Source of the DNA: Kamptonema formosum PCC 6407
GTDB taxonomy: Bacteria; Cyanobacteriota; Cyanobacteriia; Cyanobacteriales; Microcoleaceae
Direction: 5' to 3'
Assembly (NCBI RefSeq): GCF_000332155.1
Contig: NZ_KB235898.1
Location: forward strand, 915,499 to 979,498
DNA: 64,000 nucleotides
In this document: piece after piece, positions 52,725 to 62,838 of the stretch
Layout of the letters: every line of letters begins with the position of its first letter
How positions within the stretch are numbered: the stretch's first letter is position 1
Program-made: the position numbers and the translations under genes
The notes under the pieces: generated by a model
The model's input: the letters and a program-made list of their open reading frames with translations, nothing else
The model's database searches: none
Told to the model about the DNA's origin: nothing

Positions 52725-54242
52725 ATGGTTATGATCAATCCTTCAGTCGGTATTCGATCGCTTGCACTCAGTTTTCCCAGCCTAATTCGGACAAATGATT
52801 ATTGGTTGGAAAAGTTCCCTCATTTGTTTGCTGTAACTTCGTCAAGAAGAACGAGGTTATTTCAGTCTAATGAATTCACCTCTAATGATGACGAACTTGC
52901 TATCTGGTCGCAAGAAGTCGCACCATATTTATCAGACCCTTTTCGGGGTAATGTCGAGCGAAGAGTGTTGGGTGCAGGCGAGTCGTCCTTGATGCTGGAA
53001 TGTCGCGCTGCTAAGGATGCGTTGGATGCAGCAAAACTTTCTACTGATGAAGTGGAATTGGCGATTGTTGCTTCTATTTTCCCAGAACAACTGGTTCCCG
53101 GTAATGCCTCTTACCTAGCAGGTGAATTGCAATTGCAATGTCCCGCTTGGAATCTGGAATCAACTTGTTCTAGTGCATTAATTGCGCTGCAAAATGCGCG
53201 TGCTTTGGTGCAAATGGGAGAGTATCGTAATGTTTTAGTTGTTGTCTCTCATATCGAATCTAACTCTATAGATGATGAAGATACTTTATCGTGGTCTATG
53301 GGAGACGGTGCTGGAGCTTTTGTGGTGGATTCGCTCAACTCTAATCAAGGAGTTTTAGGCAGTAAAATAATTAATACTGCTGCTACTTGTGGTGCGTATT
53401 TACACGAGTTAACAATCGACGCGCAAGGTAAGCCGGGAATGCGTACTCGGACGGGTGAGAATGCTAGCAGTTTCGCGGAAACAAGTGTGGAGTTTGTTCG
53501 TACTTGCTGTGAGGGGGCTGTAGCGGCGGCTGGCGTGAGTCTCGAACAAATTGACTTTTTTGCCTTCAATACTCCGACAGCGTGGTATGCGAGGCTGTGT
53601 GCTAGGGCTTTGGGTATAGATTTGGAGCGGACGATCGATCTTTATCCCTGGTATGCGAATATCGGTTCTGTATTTGCGATCGCTAATTTATACCATGCCG
53701 CTCTTGCAGGTAAAATTCGCGAAAACGACTTAGTTCTCGTTTACACCAATGGCGCGGCGGCAACGGCGGCGGCAACGGTAATGCGCTGGGGTGATGTAGC
53801 GCTAGGAAAGCCTCCTGCTCCTCCAATTAATGCTAATCGAGAAGAAGAAGAAAAGAGTACAGTCAATCTTTTTGGTGTTAACAAAGCTGTTCTATCCAAG
53901 GAAAAACTATTCGCTGCTGCACCAAGAGAACAGCAGCAAATATTGGAAAGCTATCTCATAGAATGGCTAACTAATTCTTTACAATTGCCTTTCGATCGTC
54001 TAAGTCCGCAGCATTCTCTGGCTTTACTGCTTGATTCCTTAATGGCTTTTGAACTCAGAAGTCGAATTGAGGCGGATCTACAAGTGCGAGTGCCAATAGA
54101 AAGATTCTTTGGTGATAACAACATCACTCAATTAGCCGAACTCGTACTTAATCAATTAGCTTTGGCGAGCTTAACGGCATCAGAATCGGTTTTTATTACC
54201 GAATTCAAAGCAGAGGAAGAAAGGGAAATATTAAGTATTTGA
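52725..54242 (+). CDS. KAS III-like acyltransferase fused to a carrier domain
   Basis: A 505-residue fusion. Residues 1-365 are a FabH/KAS III-type thiolase fold with nucleophile Cys 148 in LESTCSSALIALQ. Where FabH has PHQAN, this protein reads AFNTPTA, so the catalytic His is Asn 282; the catalytic Asn is kept (Asn 312, WYANIGS). In FabH the His and Asn drive decarboxylation, so this enzyme should still form an acyl-Cys intermediate but is unlikely to do decarboxylative condensation. After a charged linker comes a carrier domain (about 385-490) with phosphopantetheine Ser 438 in LLLDSLMAFELRSRIE. KAS III-like acyltransferases that move aryl groups between carriers are known in spirotetronate pathways (ChlB3 type). 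Here it may shuttle salicyl from the free carrier to its own, ready for the NRPS. Gap to NRPS is 57 bases. Confidence 0.88.
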   Translation: MVMINPSVGIRSLALSFPSLIRTNDYWLEKFPHLFAVTSSRRTRLFQSNEFTSNDDELAIWSQEVAPYLSDPFRGNVERRVLGAGESSLMLECRAAKDALDAAKLSTDEVELAIVASIFPEQLVPGNASYLAGELQLQCPAWNLESTCSSALIALQNARALVQMGEYRNVLVVVSHIESNSIDDEDTLSWSMGDGAGAFVVDSLNSNQGVLGSKIINTAATCGAYLHELTIDAQGKPGMRTRTGENASSFAETSVEFVRTCCEGAVAAAGVSLEQIDFFAFNTPTAWYARLCARALGIDLERTIDLYPWYANIGSVFAIANLYHAALAGKIRENDLVLVYTNGAAATAAATVMRWGDVALGKPPAPPINANREEEEKSTVNLFGVNKAVLSKEKLFAAAPREQQQILESYLIEWLTNSLQLPFDRLSPQHSLALLLDSLMAFELRSRIEADLQVRVPIERFFGDNNITQLAELVLNQLALASLTASESVFITEFKAEEEREILSI

Positions 54243-54299
54243 TTTGAACCTCAAAAAAACGCTCGTCAATTGGTGCAATACTAACTTCAAGCTAAAAAT

Positions 54300-57200
54300 A
54301 TGAATCTACATTTACTCTTAAACACTTTATCTAACCAAGGCGTAAAACTTTCTACTGATGGAAGTTCCTTAGAAATTGATGCGCCGAAAGGAGCAATTAC
54401 TCCAGAGTTGCGGAACTCATTAATTGAACATAAAGCCGAACTTATCCTGTTATTACGCCAGAACAGCATGAGTGCTAGTTCTACTTCTTTACCAGTAATT
54501 AACCCAGCACCAGACTTGCGCTACGAACCTTTTCCATTGACTGATATGCAGCACGCATTTTGGGTAGGGCGTAGTGGGGTATTAGACTTAGGAACTGTCG
54601 CCAATCATGGTTACTACGAAATTGAATGTCACGGTTTAGACTTGGAAAGATTGAACGCGGCTTTGCCCAAATTAATCGATCGCCACGATATGCTGAGGGC
54701 AATAGTATTACCCGATGGTCAGCAACAAGTTCTCAAACAAGTTCCTACATATCAAATGGAGATTTTGGATCTGAGAGAACACGAAAAAGAAGTTGTAATT
54801 TCTGAAATTGAAGCAATTCGCGATCGTCTATCCCATCAAGTTTTACCTGCTGACCAATGGCCTTTGTTTGAGTTTAGAGCAACGCGGTTAGATGGGGATA
54901 TAATTCGGCTGCATATCAGCTATGATTTACAAGTATTTGATGCTTGGAGCTTGTTTCGTTTATTTGATGAATGGTTTCAACTGTATCAAAATCCCGATGC
55001 GATATTGCCACCGTTAGAGATAACATTTCGGGATTATGTTTTGGCAGAACAAGCGTTGCAAGATACAGAATTATATAGGCGATCGCACGAGTATTGGTTG
55101 AGTCGTCTGGATAGTCTATCTCTAGCACCGGATTTACCTCTCGCTAAAAATCCTAAAGAACTCAAAGAGCATCGCAACAGGCGCTATGAAAGCGGACTGG
55201 AACGAACTGATTGGCAACAGTTAAAGTTGCGATCGGCGCAAGCGGGTGTGACTCCTTCTGGGCTATTACTGGCCGCTTTTGCTGAAATTATCGCACTTTG
55301 GAGTAAAAGCCAAAAATTTACAATTAATCTGGCTTTATTTAATCGTCTACCGCTGCATTCTCAAGTGAATGATATTTTAGGAGACTTTACCTCTGTCACT
55401 CTTTTAGCAGTAGATAATTCCGCTTGCGAGTCGTTTATAGATCGAGCAATTCGCCTTCAGAAACAACTGTGGCAAGATTTAGAACATCGCTATTTTAGTG
55501 GAGTCAGCGTAACGCGGGAATTGGCTCGCAGAAGAGGCACAACTCCTAGCGCGATGCCGATTGTTTTTACCAGCACTCTTGGCTTTCGTTCTCTGGGACA
55601 GGAAACTTTAACCTTTAGTCATTTTGGCGAATTGGTATATGGAATTAGTCAAGCATCCCAAGCTTGGATGGATATTCAAGTTTGGGAAGAAAAAGAAACT
55701 TTGACATTTAATTGGGATGTCGTTGAAGAACTTTTCCCGGACGGTGCGATCGCAGATATGTTTGAATCATATTGCCGTTTTCTCAAGCAACTTGCTACTT
55801 CTCAATCTGCTTGGGTGGAAACGAATCGGCAACTTTTACCTCCGGCGCAATTAGCACAAAGAAATGCGATTAATGCTACAGATGCAGTGATTCCAGACGA
55901 TTTACTACATAGTTTATTTGCCGCGCAAGTCCGGGATAGAGGAAGTGAAAAGGCAGTGATTTCATCAACACGAACTCTAACTTATCAGGAATTATTCGAG
56001 CGCTCGAATCAAGTCGGTCATCGACTGCGCCAATTAGGAGTTATACCCAATCGGTTAGTCGCGATAGTAATGGAAAAAGGATGGGAACAAATTGTCGCAG
56101 TTATGGGTATTTTAGCTGCCGGTGCTGCTTACGTTCCCATCGATCCCGGATTACCTGAAGAACGCTTATCTTATCTATTAGAAAATAGCGAAGTTGAGAT
56201 CGTTCTAACTCAATCTTGGTTGAAAGAAAAGCTGACTTGGCGATCGGAAATTCAACTAATATGCGTAGATAATGAAGACTTAGCCGGAGAAAGTAAGCGA
56301 TCGTTAGAGCCAGTTCAAACACCCGATGATTTAGCTTATGTTATCTATACTTCTGGGTCTACAGGATTGCCCAAAGGGGTGATGATTACTCATCGCAATG
56401 TGGCGAATGTTGTTGTTCATACAAATCAGCGTTTTAATGTTACTTCGCAAGACAGAATTTTAGCTTTGACCGCGCTCAATCACGATTTATCAGTTTATGA
56501 TATCTTCGGTCTTTTGAGTGCTGGCGGTGCGATCGTTTTGCCGAATGCTGCTGCTGTGAAAGATCCCCGTCATTGGGTAGATTTAATGATAAGAGAAGGG
56601 GTGACATTATGGAACTCAGTTCCGGCGATGATGGAGATGTTGGTAGATTATGCAAATGAGGCAATTTTTAATAGCTTGCGCTTGGTAATATTAGGAGGAG
56701 ATTGGCTACCGATTTCTTTGCCGAATCGCATAAAATACCTAGTACCAAATACCCAAATTCTGAGCATAGGCGGGCCGACTGAAACAACTATTTGGAATAT
56801 TGGCTATCTCATTGAAAAAGTCGATCCAAATTGCAAGAGCATTCCCTACGGTCAACCGATGGCGAACTCGAAATATTATATTTTGAACGACGCTTTAGAA
56901 GACTGTCCGGTGTGGGTTCCGGGACAAATGTACTGTGCTGGAGTGCAGTTGGCAAAAGGCTACTGGCGCAATGAAGAAAAGACTCGCGACAGTTTTATTA
57001 ATCATCCGCGCACGGGAGAACGTTTGTATCGGACAGGAGATTTAGGTTGTTATCATCCTGATGGCAACATTGAATTTTTAGGACGAGTTGATTTCCAGAT
57101 TAAGATTCGGGGACACCGCATTGAAGTGGGAGAAATTGAGGCTGCTTTGACACAGCATCCTAATGTGAAAGCTTCGGTAGTTGCAGCAATTGGGGAACAG

Positions 57201-57761
57201 CATAAAGAGCAGTTGGTAGCATACCTTGTTTCCGACCGAAAACCAAACCCTACTATTGAAGAAATTAGAGAATTTCTTAAAAAGAAGTTACCCGATTACA
57301 TGATGCCATCAGCTTTTACATTTCTTGATGCTTTACCCCTTTCTGCTAATGGGAAAGTAGACCGCCGTGCTATTCTTATTCAAGATAGTATTTTCCAAAA
57401 AGTAGAAGTTACTTACGTTCCCCCAAAAAGCGAAGTAGAACAAACAATTGCCACCGCTATCAAAGAGATTTTGGGATTAGAAAAGGTAGGCATAAACGAT
57501 AATTTCTTTGATTTAGGAGGGAATTCATTAATGCTCACAAAAATTTACAGAAGGCTGCTAGATTTATTGCCAGACATGGTACAATCTATTGCATTAACTG
57601 ATTTGTTTAAACACTCAACAATTAGTGCTTTAGCAAAGCGCTTAAACCCAAAATCAGTCTCCTCATTGCACGAGTCAAAAGCTGAAGCTGAAGAGAAAAT
57701 CCAACAAGGGAAAAATCGGCTCCAGCAAAGATTTCAAAAATCCAGGCTAATGAATCTTTGA
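54300..57761 (+). CDS. NRPS module: TubC-Cy-A(Cys)-PCP
   Basis: One complete 1153-residue NRPS module. Residues 1-50 are a TubC-type N-terminal docking domain (LLNTLSNQGVKLSTDGSSLE, APKGAITPELRNSLIEHKAE). The heterocyclisation domain (about 75-505) has FPLTDMQHAFWVGRS and the Cy signature DxxxxDxxS as DLQVFDAWS (from residue 209). The adenylation domain (about 530-1035) has YTSGSTGLPKGV and GPTETTIW; reading the specificity positions by hand gives about D-L-Y-N-I-G-I-I-W-K, very near known Cys codes. PCP Ser is 1076 (LGGNSL). It would form an aryl-thiazoline from a salicyl donor and cysteine. There is no aryl-carrier domain at its front, unlike PchE or HMWP2, and no reductase or epimerase domain. 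Confidence 0.93.
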   Translation: MNLHLLLNTLSNQGVKLSTDGSSLEIDAPKGAITPELRNSLIEHKAELILLLRQNSMSASSTSLPVINPAPDLRYEPFPLTDMQHAFWVGRSGVLDLGTVANHGYYEIECHGLDLERLNAALPKLIDRHDMLRAIVLPDGQQQVLKQVPTYQMEILDLREHEKEVVISEIEAIRDRLSHQVLPADQWPLFEFRATRLDGDIIRLHISYDLQVFDAWSLFRLFDEWFQLYQNPDAILPPLEITFRDYVLAEQALQDTELYRRSHEYWLSRLDSLSLAPDLPLAKNPKELKEHRNRRYESGLERTDWQQLKLRSAQAGVTPSGLLLAAFAEIIALWSKSQKFTINLALFNRLPLHSQVNDILGDFTSVTLLAVDNSACESFIDRAIRLQKQLWQDLEHRYFSGVSVTRELARRRGTTPSAMPIVFTSTLGFRSLGQETLTFSHFGELVYGISQASQAWMDIQVWEEKETLTFNWDVVEELFPDGAIADMFESYCRFLKQLATSQSAWVETNRQLLPPAQLAQRNAINATDAVIPDDLLHSLFAAQVRDRGSEKAVISSTRTLTYQELFERSNQVGHRLRQLGVIPNRLVAIVMEKGWEQIVAVMGILAAGAAYVPIDPGLPEERLSYLLENSEVEIVLTQSWLKEKLTWRSEIQLICVDNEDLAGESKRSLEPVQTPDDLAYVIYTSGSTGLPKGVMITHRNVANVVVHTNQRFNVTSQDRILALTALNHDLSVYDIFGLLSAGGAIVLPNAAAVKDPRHWVDLMIREGVTLWNSVPAMMEMLVDYANEAIFNSLRLVILGGDWLPISLPNRIKYLVPNTQILSIGGPTETTIWNIGYLIEKVDPNCKSIPYGQPMANSKYYILNDALEDCPVWVPGQMYCAGVQLAKGYWRNEEKTRDSFINHPRTGERLYRTGDLGCYHPDGNIEFLGRVDFQIKIRGHRIEVGEIEAALTQHPNVKASVVAAIGEQHKEQLVAYLVSDRKPNPTIEEIREFLKKKLPDYMMPSAFTFLDALPLSANGKVDRRAILIQDSIFQKVEVTYVPPKSEVEQTIATAIKEILGLEKVGINDNFFDLGGNSLMLTKIYRRLLDLLPDMVQSIALTDLFKHSTISALAKRLNPKSVSSLHESKAEAEEKIQQGKNRLQQRFQKSRLMNL

Positions 57762-57891
57762 AGGTTATTTACTCCACTTCACGAGTGGAATAATAAGCAT
57801 TGCCTTTATTTATGGTTAGGGATATTACCTAAGTGCTTACTTTAAATTTTTACGACAGATGAACGCAGATTTTAGGAGGAAAGAGAAGCTG

Positions 57892-60800
57892 ATGAGTTAT
57901 GAAAAAAATGGATTAGAAATTGCGATTGTAGGTATGTCTGGAAGATTTCCAGGGAGTAAAAGTCTTGATGACTTTTGGGAGAATTTGAAAGCTGGAGTAA
58001 ATTTAACTTCAACCTTTCCAAATTCAAGACCAAGTAAATTAGGCGATCGCACAACAAAAGTAGGCTCCGTTCTTGAGGATATAGAATTATTCGATGCTTC
58101 TTTCTTTGGCTTTAATCCTAGAGAAGCAGAAACGATGGACCCCCAACACAAAATGTTTTTAGAGTGTGCTTGGGAAGCGTTAGAAAACGCTGGCTATGAC
58201 TCCGAAATCGAACAAAGACCGATCGGCGTTTATGCAGGAACGGGAATTAGCACTTACTTGCTTTATAACCTTCATCCCAACCGAGAATTGATGGATTCAA
58301 TGAGTTTCTTGCAAACTCTGGTTGGAGTCGATAAGGATTACGTTCCTACTCGCGTCTCCTACAAATTGAATCTGAAAGGGCCGAGTGTTAGTGTAGGAAC
58401 AGCTTGTTCTAGTTCATTAGTGGCAGTTCATTTAGCTTGTCAAAGCTTATTAAGTGGCGAATGCGATATGGCTTTGGCGGCTGGTGTTGCTGTCAAAGTT
58501 CCTCAAAACGAACTAACACTATCGCCCGAAGAAATTATTTCTCCTGATGGCAAGTGCAGAGCTTTTGATGCCAAAGCAAACGGTACAATTGGCGGTAACG
58601 GCATTGGAGTAGTTGTTCTCAAGCGGTTGGATGATGCGATCGCAGATAGAGATTGCATTTATGCTGTTATTAAAGGGTCGGCTATTAATAATGATGGTGG
58701 ATTAAAAGTTGGCTATACTGCTCCCAGTGAAGAGGGTCAATCGAAGGTAATTCGATCGGCTCAAATGATGGCGGAAGTCGAGCCAGAAACGATCTCTTAT
58801 ATAGAAGCTCACGGAACGGGAACTCCTTTAGGCGATCCGATTGAAATCGCGGCGCTGACACAAGCTTTTCGAGTTACTACTGATAAGAAAGGTTACTGTG
58901 CAATTGGCTCAGTCAAAACAAATGTCGGGCATTTAGATGCTGCTGCTGGAATTACGGGTTTAATCAAAACAGTTCTATCACTCCACCATAAATTACTGCC
59001 TCCCAGTATCAATTTCGAGACACCAAATCCGCAGATAGACTTTGAGAATAGTCCGTTTTATGTTAACAGTAAACTTTCGGAATGGAAAGCTAACAGTAAT
59101 CCTCGCCGTGCTGGAGTAAGTTCTTTTGGGATTGGGGGAACTAATGCTCATCTAATTCTTGAAGAAGCTCCTACACCAACAGTATCTAGTCCTGCTCGCG
59201 CCCAACAATTATTAATACTTTCAGCTAAAACTAATTCGGGATTAGACACAGCTACAACTAATTTAGTTAACTATTTAGAGCAGTATTCTGAGGCTAATAT
59301 TGCCGATGTAGCTTATACTCTGCAAGTTGGTCGTCGAGGATTCAATTATCGCCGAACGATCGTAGTAGATAACCTTGAAGATGCAGTAAAAACTCTCAAA
59401 TCGAACAATCCCCAGCGAGTATTTACTAATTTTACGGAATCAAGCGATCGCCCCATCGTTTTCATGTTTACAGGACAAGGAGCGCAATATGTCAATATGG
59501 CGCGGGAACTTTATCAAAGCGAATTAATATTTCGAGAAGAGTGCGATCGCTGTTTTAAATTCCTTCAACCCCATTTAGGTTTAGATTTGTGCCAGTTGAT
59601 TTATCCAAGTAAGAAAGACACCGAAAAAGCAACACAAAAATTACAGCAAACTGCTATTACTCAACCAGCACTATTTGTTATTGAATACGCGATCGCTAAA
59701 TTATTGATATCCTGGGGAGTACAACCCCAATCGATAATCGGTCACAGTATTGGCGAATATGTAGCGGCTTGCCTAGCTGGTGTGTTCTCTCTCGAAGATG
59801 CTTTATTACTGGTAGCTACTCGCGGAAAAATGATGCAGCAGTTACCTGACGGGGGGATGATTTCAGTAAGTCTATCTGCGGAAAAAATAGAAGTATTTTT
59901 GAATAAAAACCTCTCTCTAGCCGCAAGTAATAGTCCATCTTTGAGCGTGGTTTCAGGAACGAAAGAAGCCATAAGTCAACTCGAATATAAACTAGCAGAA
60001 AAGGGGATAGAATATCGCCAATTGCATACCTCTCATGCGTTTCATTCCGCAATGATGGATTCGATTATCAAACCGTTTATAGTGGCAGTTCAAAAAGTAA
60101 AACTTAATCCTCCTCAAATTCCCTTTATATCTAACCTTACTGGTACTTGGATTACCACTGCTGAAGCTACCGATCCGAATTATTGGGCGCGACATTTGCG
60201 GGAAACCGTGCGATTTTCAGAAGGAATTTCTGAGTTGATTAAAGACGATCAACTCATTTTCCTCGAAGTTGCGCCGGGACGTACATTAACTACGCTGACT
60301 AAACAGCAAGCATCTGGACGAATCGTACTTTCTTCGCTTCCTCATCCCAAGGATAAAGAGTCAGATTTAGGATTTTTACTGAATACTCTGGGTAGACTTT
60401 GGCTAGCAGGAGTGCGCGTAGATTGGTCGGGATTTTATGCAGATGAAAAACGCTTTAGCGAAGCTGTCCGCAGGAATCGCATCCCCCTACCAACTTATCC
60501 TTTTGAGCGCCAACGTTATTGGATCGATCCTCCACAGGAATCAGCTAGTAATCGTCAAATAACGTTGGATCAAAAACCCGATATTGCAGATTGGTTTTAT
60601 ATTCCATCGTGGAAACGTTCTCTGCTCTCAGCGCCTAAATCGAATACCATACAAGTTCAGTCATGCTATTTGGTATTTATCGATGAATGCGGTTTGGGAC
60701 TCGAATTATTGAAACGATTGGAACGGCAAAATCAAGAAGTGATTACCGTCAAAATTGGGTCAGAATTTTCCAATTTTGGGGAAGATATCTATACTGTTAA

Positions 60801-62838
60801 TCCTCAACAACCCAATGATTACAAAGCTTTAGTTAAAGCACTTTTTGAGCGAGAGAAGATTCCCAAAACAATCGCGCATTTGTGGACTGTTACAAAAGAC
60901 AGTAAATTAGACTGGGAACTGATAGATAAAGCTCAAGAAAAAGGATTTTATAGTCTACTATTTCTAGCACAAGCATTGGGTGAAGAAAATTTAAGTGATG
61001 AGTTGCAAATTGTCGTTATTTCTAATAACCTACAAGAAGTAACTGGAGATGAATTACTCTGTCCAGAAAAAGCAACTTTGCTGGGAACTGTGAAAGCGAT
61101 CGCGCAAGAATATCCACAGATCAATTGTCGCAGCATTGATGTTGTACTTCCACCTTCGGGAAGTTGGCAAGAAAAACTTCTAGAACAATTATTCACAGAA
61201 ATAATAGCTGACTCTTCTGATTCGATCGTTGCTTATCGTGGTAATAATCGCTGGTTACAAACTTTTGAACCAGTTAAACTAAATGAAGCACGAGAAGAAA
61301 CACCAGTTTTGAGGGAAGGAGGAGTTTATTTAATTACAGGTGGACTGGGGGGAATTGGTCTTGTTTTAGCAGAGAATTTGGCGAAAACTGTCAAAGCAAA
61401 ACTTGTTTTAGTAGGACGTTCTGCGTTTCCCGATCGCAACGAGCGATCGCAATGGTTAGCTACTCACAATGAGCAAGATAACATTAGCCGCAAGATTCGC
61501 AAACTACTCGAATTTGAAGAGTCTGGCGCAAAGATTTTGGTAGCTACTGCTGATGTTACTAACTTAGAACAAATGCAGGTTGCGATCGCTCTTGCTCAGA
61601 AACAATTTGGTCACATTGATGGCGTTATTCACGCTGCCGGAGTCCCTGGAGGCGGTGTAATTCAACGCAAAACGCGGGAGGAAGCTGAACGTATTTTAGC
61701 TCCTAAAGTAAAAGGTACTTTGGTGCTCGATCTTCTACTCAAAGATGTAGAGTTAGATTTCTTTGTTTTGTTTTCTTCTCTTGCTTCGGTAATAGGTGGA
61801 GTTGGACAGGTAGATTATGCAGGAGCTAATGCTTTTCTGGATGCTTTTTCTCACTATAAAAACTCTACAAATGGCACGTTCACCACTTGTATTAACTGGG
61901 ATGCTTGGCAAGAAGTGGGAATGGCAGCTTCAGCGGTGAAACAGTTCTCTCTAACTCCCGATATTTCTCAACAAAAATTAAGAGCAGTAGAACATCCTTT
62001 GTTTGAAAACTCTTTAGTTGACAGTTCGGAAAAAGAAATATATATTTCCAAGTTTAATGTCGGCAATCTTTGGGTTTTAAGCGAACACCGATTCAAAGGA
62101 AAAGCCATACTTCCCGGAACAGCCTACTTGGAAATGGCGAGAGTGGCTGGGGAAATTCACGCTAATAATAGAAATGTTGAATTGCGACAAGTCTATTTTC
62201 TGTCTCCTTTAATCGTAGAAGAGGATGAGGAAAAAGAAGTTCACACAATTCTGACCAAAAAAGAAGATAGTTTCGAGTTTGTGATGATGAGCAAATCTAA
62301 GTCTACGTCAGATGAATGGCAGAAACATACTATCGGGGAAATAGCTTACAACAAGTTAGAAACATCTGAAAATTTTAATATTCAAGAAATAAAAGGAGAG
62401 TGTAGGGATCGAGAAATAATCGTTAGCAATCAAAAGGATAAAAACCCAAAAGGAGCTATCGAGTTTGGAGCCAGGTGGAACAACTGTAAATGGATAAAAA
62501 TGGGAAACAACAAAGGATTAGCATTTCTAGAATTACCGAAAGAATTCATACCCGATCTGAATTCATATAAACTGCATCCAGCTTTATTGGACTATGCCAC
62601 AGGATTTATGATGATGCAATTAAAAGATGAAGGGGCGACTTACTTACCTTTTTCTTATAAAGCATTACAGATTCAAGGAGATTTATCCGGTCGGATATAT
62701 AGTTACATCAGGTTGATAGAAAATAAGCAATCTCAAAAAGAAACGCTGAAATTTAATATTACGATTTTGGATGAAATGGGTACGATATTGATGGAGATTG
62801 AAGAATATACTTTGAGGTGTTTAAATGAAAACATTTAA
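57892..62838 (+). CDS. Type I PKS module: KS-AT-KR-DH (no ACP)
   Basis: A PKS of about 1648 residues. The start at 57892 is preferred because aggagg (57874-57879) precedes it; the ATG at 57859 lies before that site. The KS (1-430) has Cys 172 (GTACSSS), EAHGTGTPLGDP and KTNVGHLDAA, and resembles KS domains that accept NRPS-bound chains. The AT (about 540-850) has GHSIGEY (Ser 619) and HAFHS, indicating malonyl-CoA. A KR follows (GGLGGIG about 1149, YAGAN about 1309), then a DH (HRFKGKAILPG about 1400, LHPALLDY about 1565). KR before DH is the reverse of the usual order, and the protein ends without an ER or ACP. The missing parts seem to be in the next gene, whose start overlaps by 14 bases. 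Confidence 0.93.
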   Translation: MSYEKNGLEIAIVGMSGRFPGSKSLDDFWENLKAGVNLTSTFPNSRPSKLGDRTTKVGSVLEDIELFDASFFGFNPREAETMDPQHKMFLECAWEALENAGYDSEIEQRPIGVYAGTGISTYLLYNLHPNRELMDSMSFLQTLVGVDKDYVPTRVSYKLNLKGPSVSVGTACSSSLVAVHLACQSLLSGECDMALAAGVAVKVPQNELTLSPEEIISPDGKCRAFDAKANGTIGGNGIGVVVLKRLDDAIADRDCIYAVIKGSAINNDGGLKVGYTAPSEEGQSKVIRSAQMMAEVEPETISYIEAHGTGTPLGDPIEIAALTQAFRVTTDKKGYCAIGSVKTNVGHLDAAAGITGLIKTVLSLHHKLLPPSINFETPNPQIDFENSPFYVNSKLSEWKANSNPRRAGVSSFGIGGTNAHLILEEAPTPTVSSPARAQQLLILSAKTNSGLDTATTNLVNYLEQYSEANIADVAYTLQVGRRGFNYRRTIVVDNLEDAVKTLKSNNPQRVFTNFTESSDRPIVFMFTGQGAQYVNMARELYQSELIFREECDRCFKFLQPHLGLDLCQLIYPSKKDTEKATQKLQQTAITQPALFVIEYAIAKLLISWGVQPQSIIGHSIGEYVAACLAGVFSLEDALLLVATRGKMMQQLPDGGMISVSLSAEKIEVFLNKNLSLAASNSPSLSVVSGTKEAISQLEYKLAEKGIEYRQLHTSHAFHSAMMDSIIKPFIVAVQKVKLNPPQIPFISNLTGTWITTAEATDPNYWARHLRETVRFSEGISELIKDDQLIFLEVAPGRTLTTLTKQQASGRIVLSSLPHPKDKESDLGFLLNTLGRLWLAGVRVDWSGFYADEKRFSEAVRRNRIPLPTYPFERQRYWIDPPQESASNRQITLDQKPDIADWFYIPSWKRSLLSAPKSNTIQVQSCYLVFIDECGLGLELLKRLERQNQEVITVKIGSEFSNFGEDIYTVNPQQPNDYKALVKALFEREKIPKTIAHLWTVTKDSKLDWELIDKAQEKGFYSLLFLAQALGEENLSDELQIVVISNNLQEVTGDELLCPEKATLLGTVKAIAQEYPQINCRSIDVVLPPSGSWQEKLLEQLFTEIIADSSDSIVAYRGNNRWLQTFEPVKLNEAREETPVLREGGVYLITGGLGGIGLVLAENLAKTVKAKLVLVGRSAFPDRNERSQWLATHNEQDNISRKIRKLLEFEESGAKILVATADVTNLEQMQVAIALAQKQFGHIDGVIHAAGVPGGGVIQRKTREEAERILAPKVKGTLVLDLLLKDVELDFFVLFSSLASVIGGVGQVDYAGANAFLDAFSHYKNSTNGTFTTCINWDAWQEVGMAASAVKQFSLTPDISQQKLRAVEHPLFENSLVDSSEKEIYISKFNVGNLWVLSEHRFKGKAILPGTAYLEMARVAGEIHANNRNVELRQVYFLSPLIVEEDEEKEVHTILTKKEDSFEFVMMSKSKSTSDEWQKHTIGEIAYNKLETSENFNIQEIKGECRDREIIVSNQKDKNPKGAIEFGARWNNCKWIKMGNNKGLAFLELPKEFIPDLNSYKLHPALLDYATGFMMMQLKDEGATYLPFSYKALQIQGDLSGRIYSYIRLIENKQSQKETLKFNITILDEMGTILMEIEEYTLRCLNENI

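Noticed and set aside
52725-53830. Genuine FabH-type fatty acid initiation enzyme
   Set aside because: The His of the catalytic triad is replaced, a carrier domain is fused, and the gene lies within a secondary-metabolite operon.
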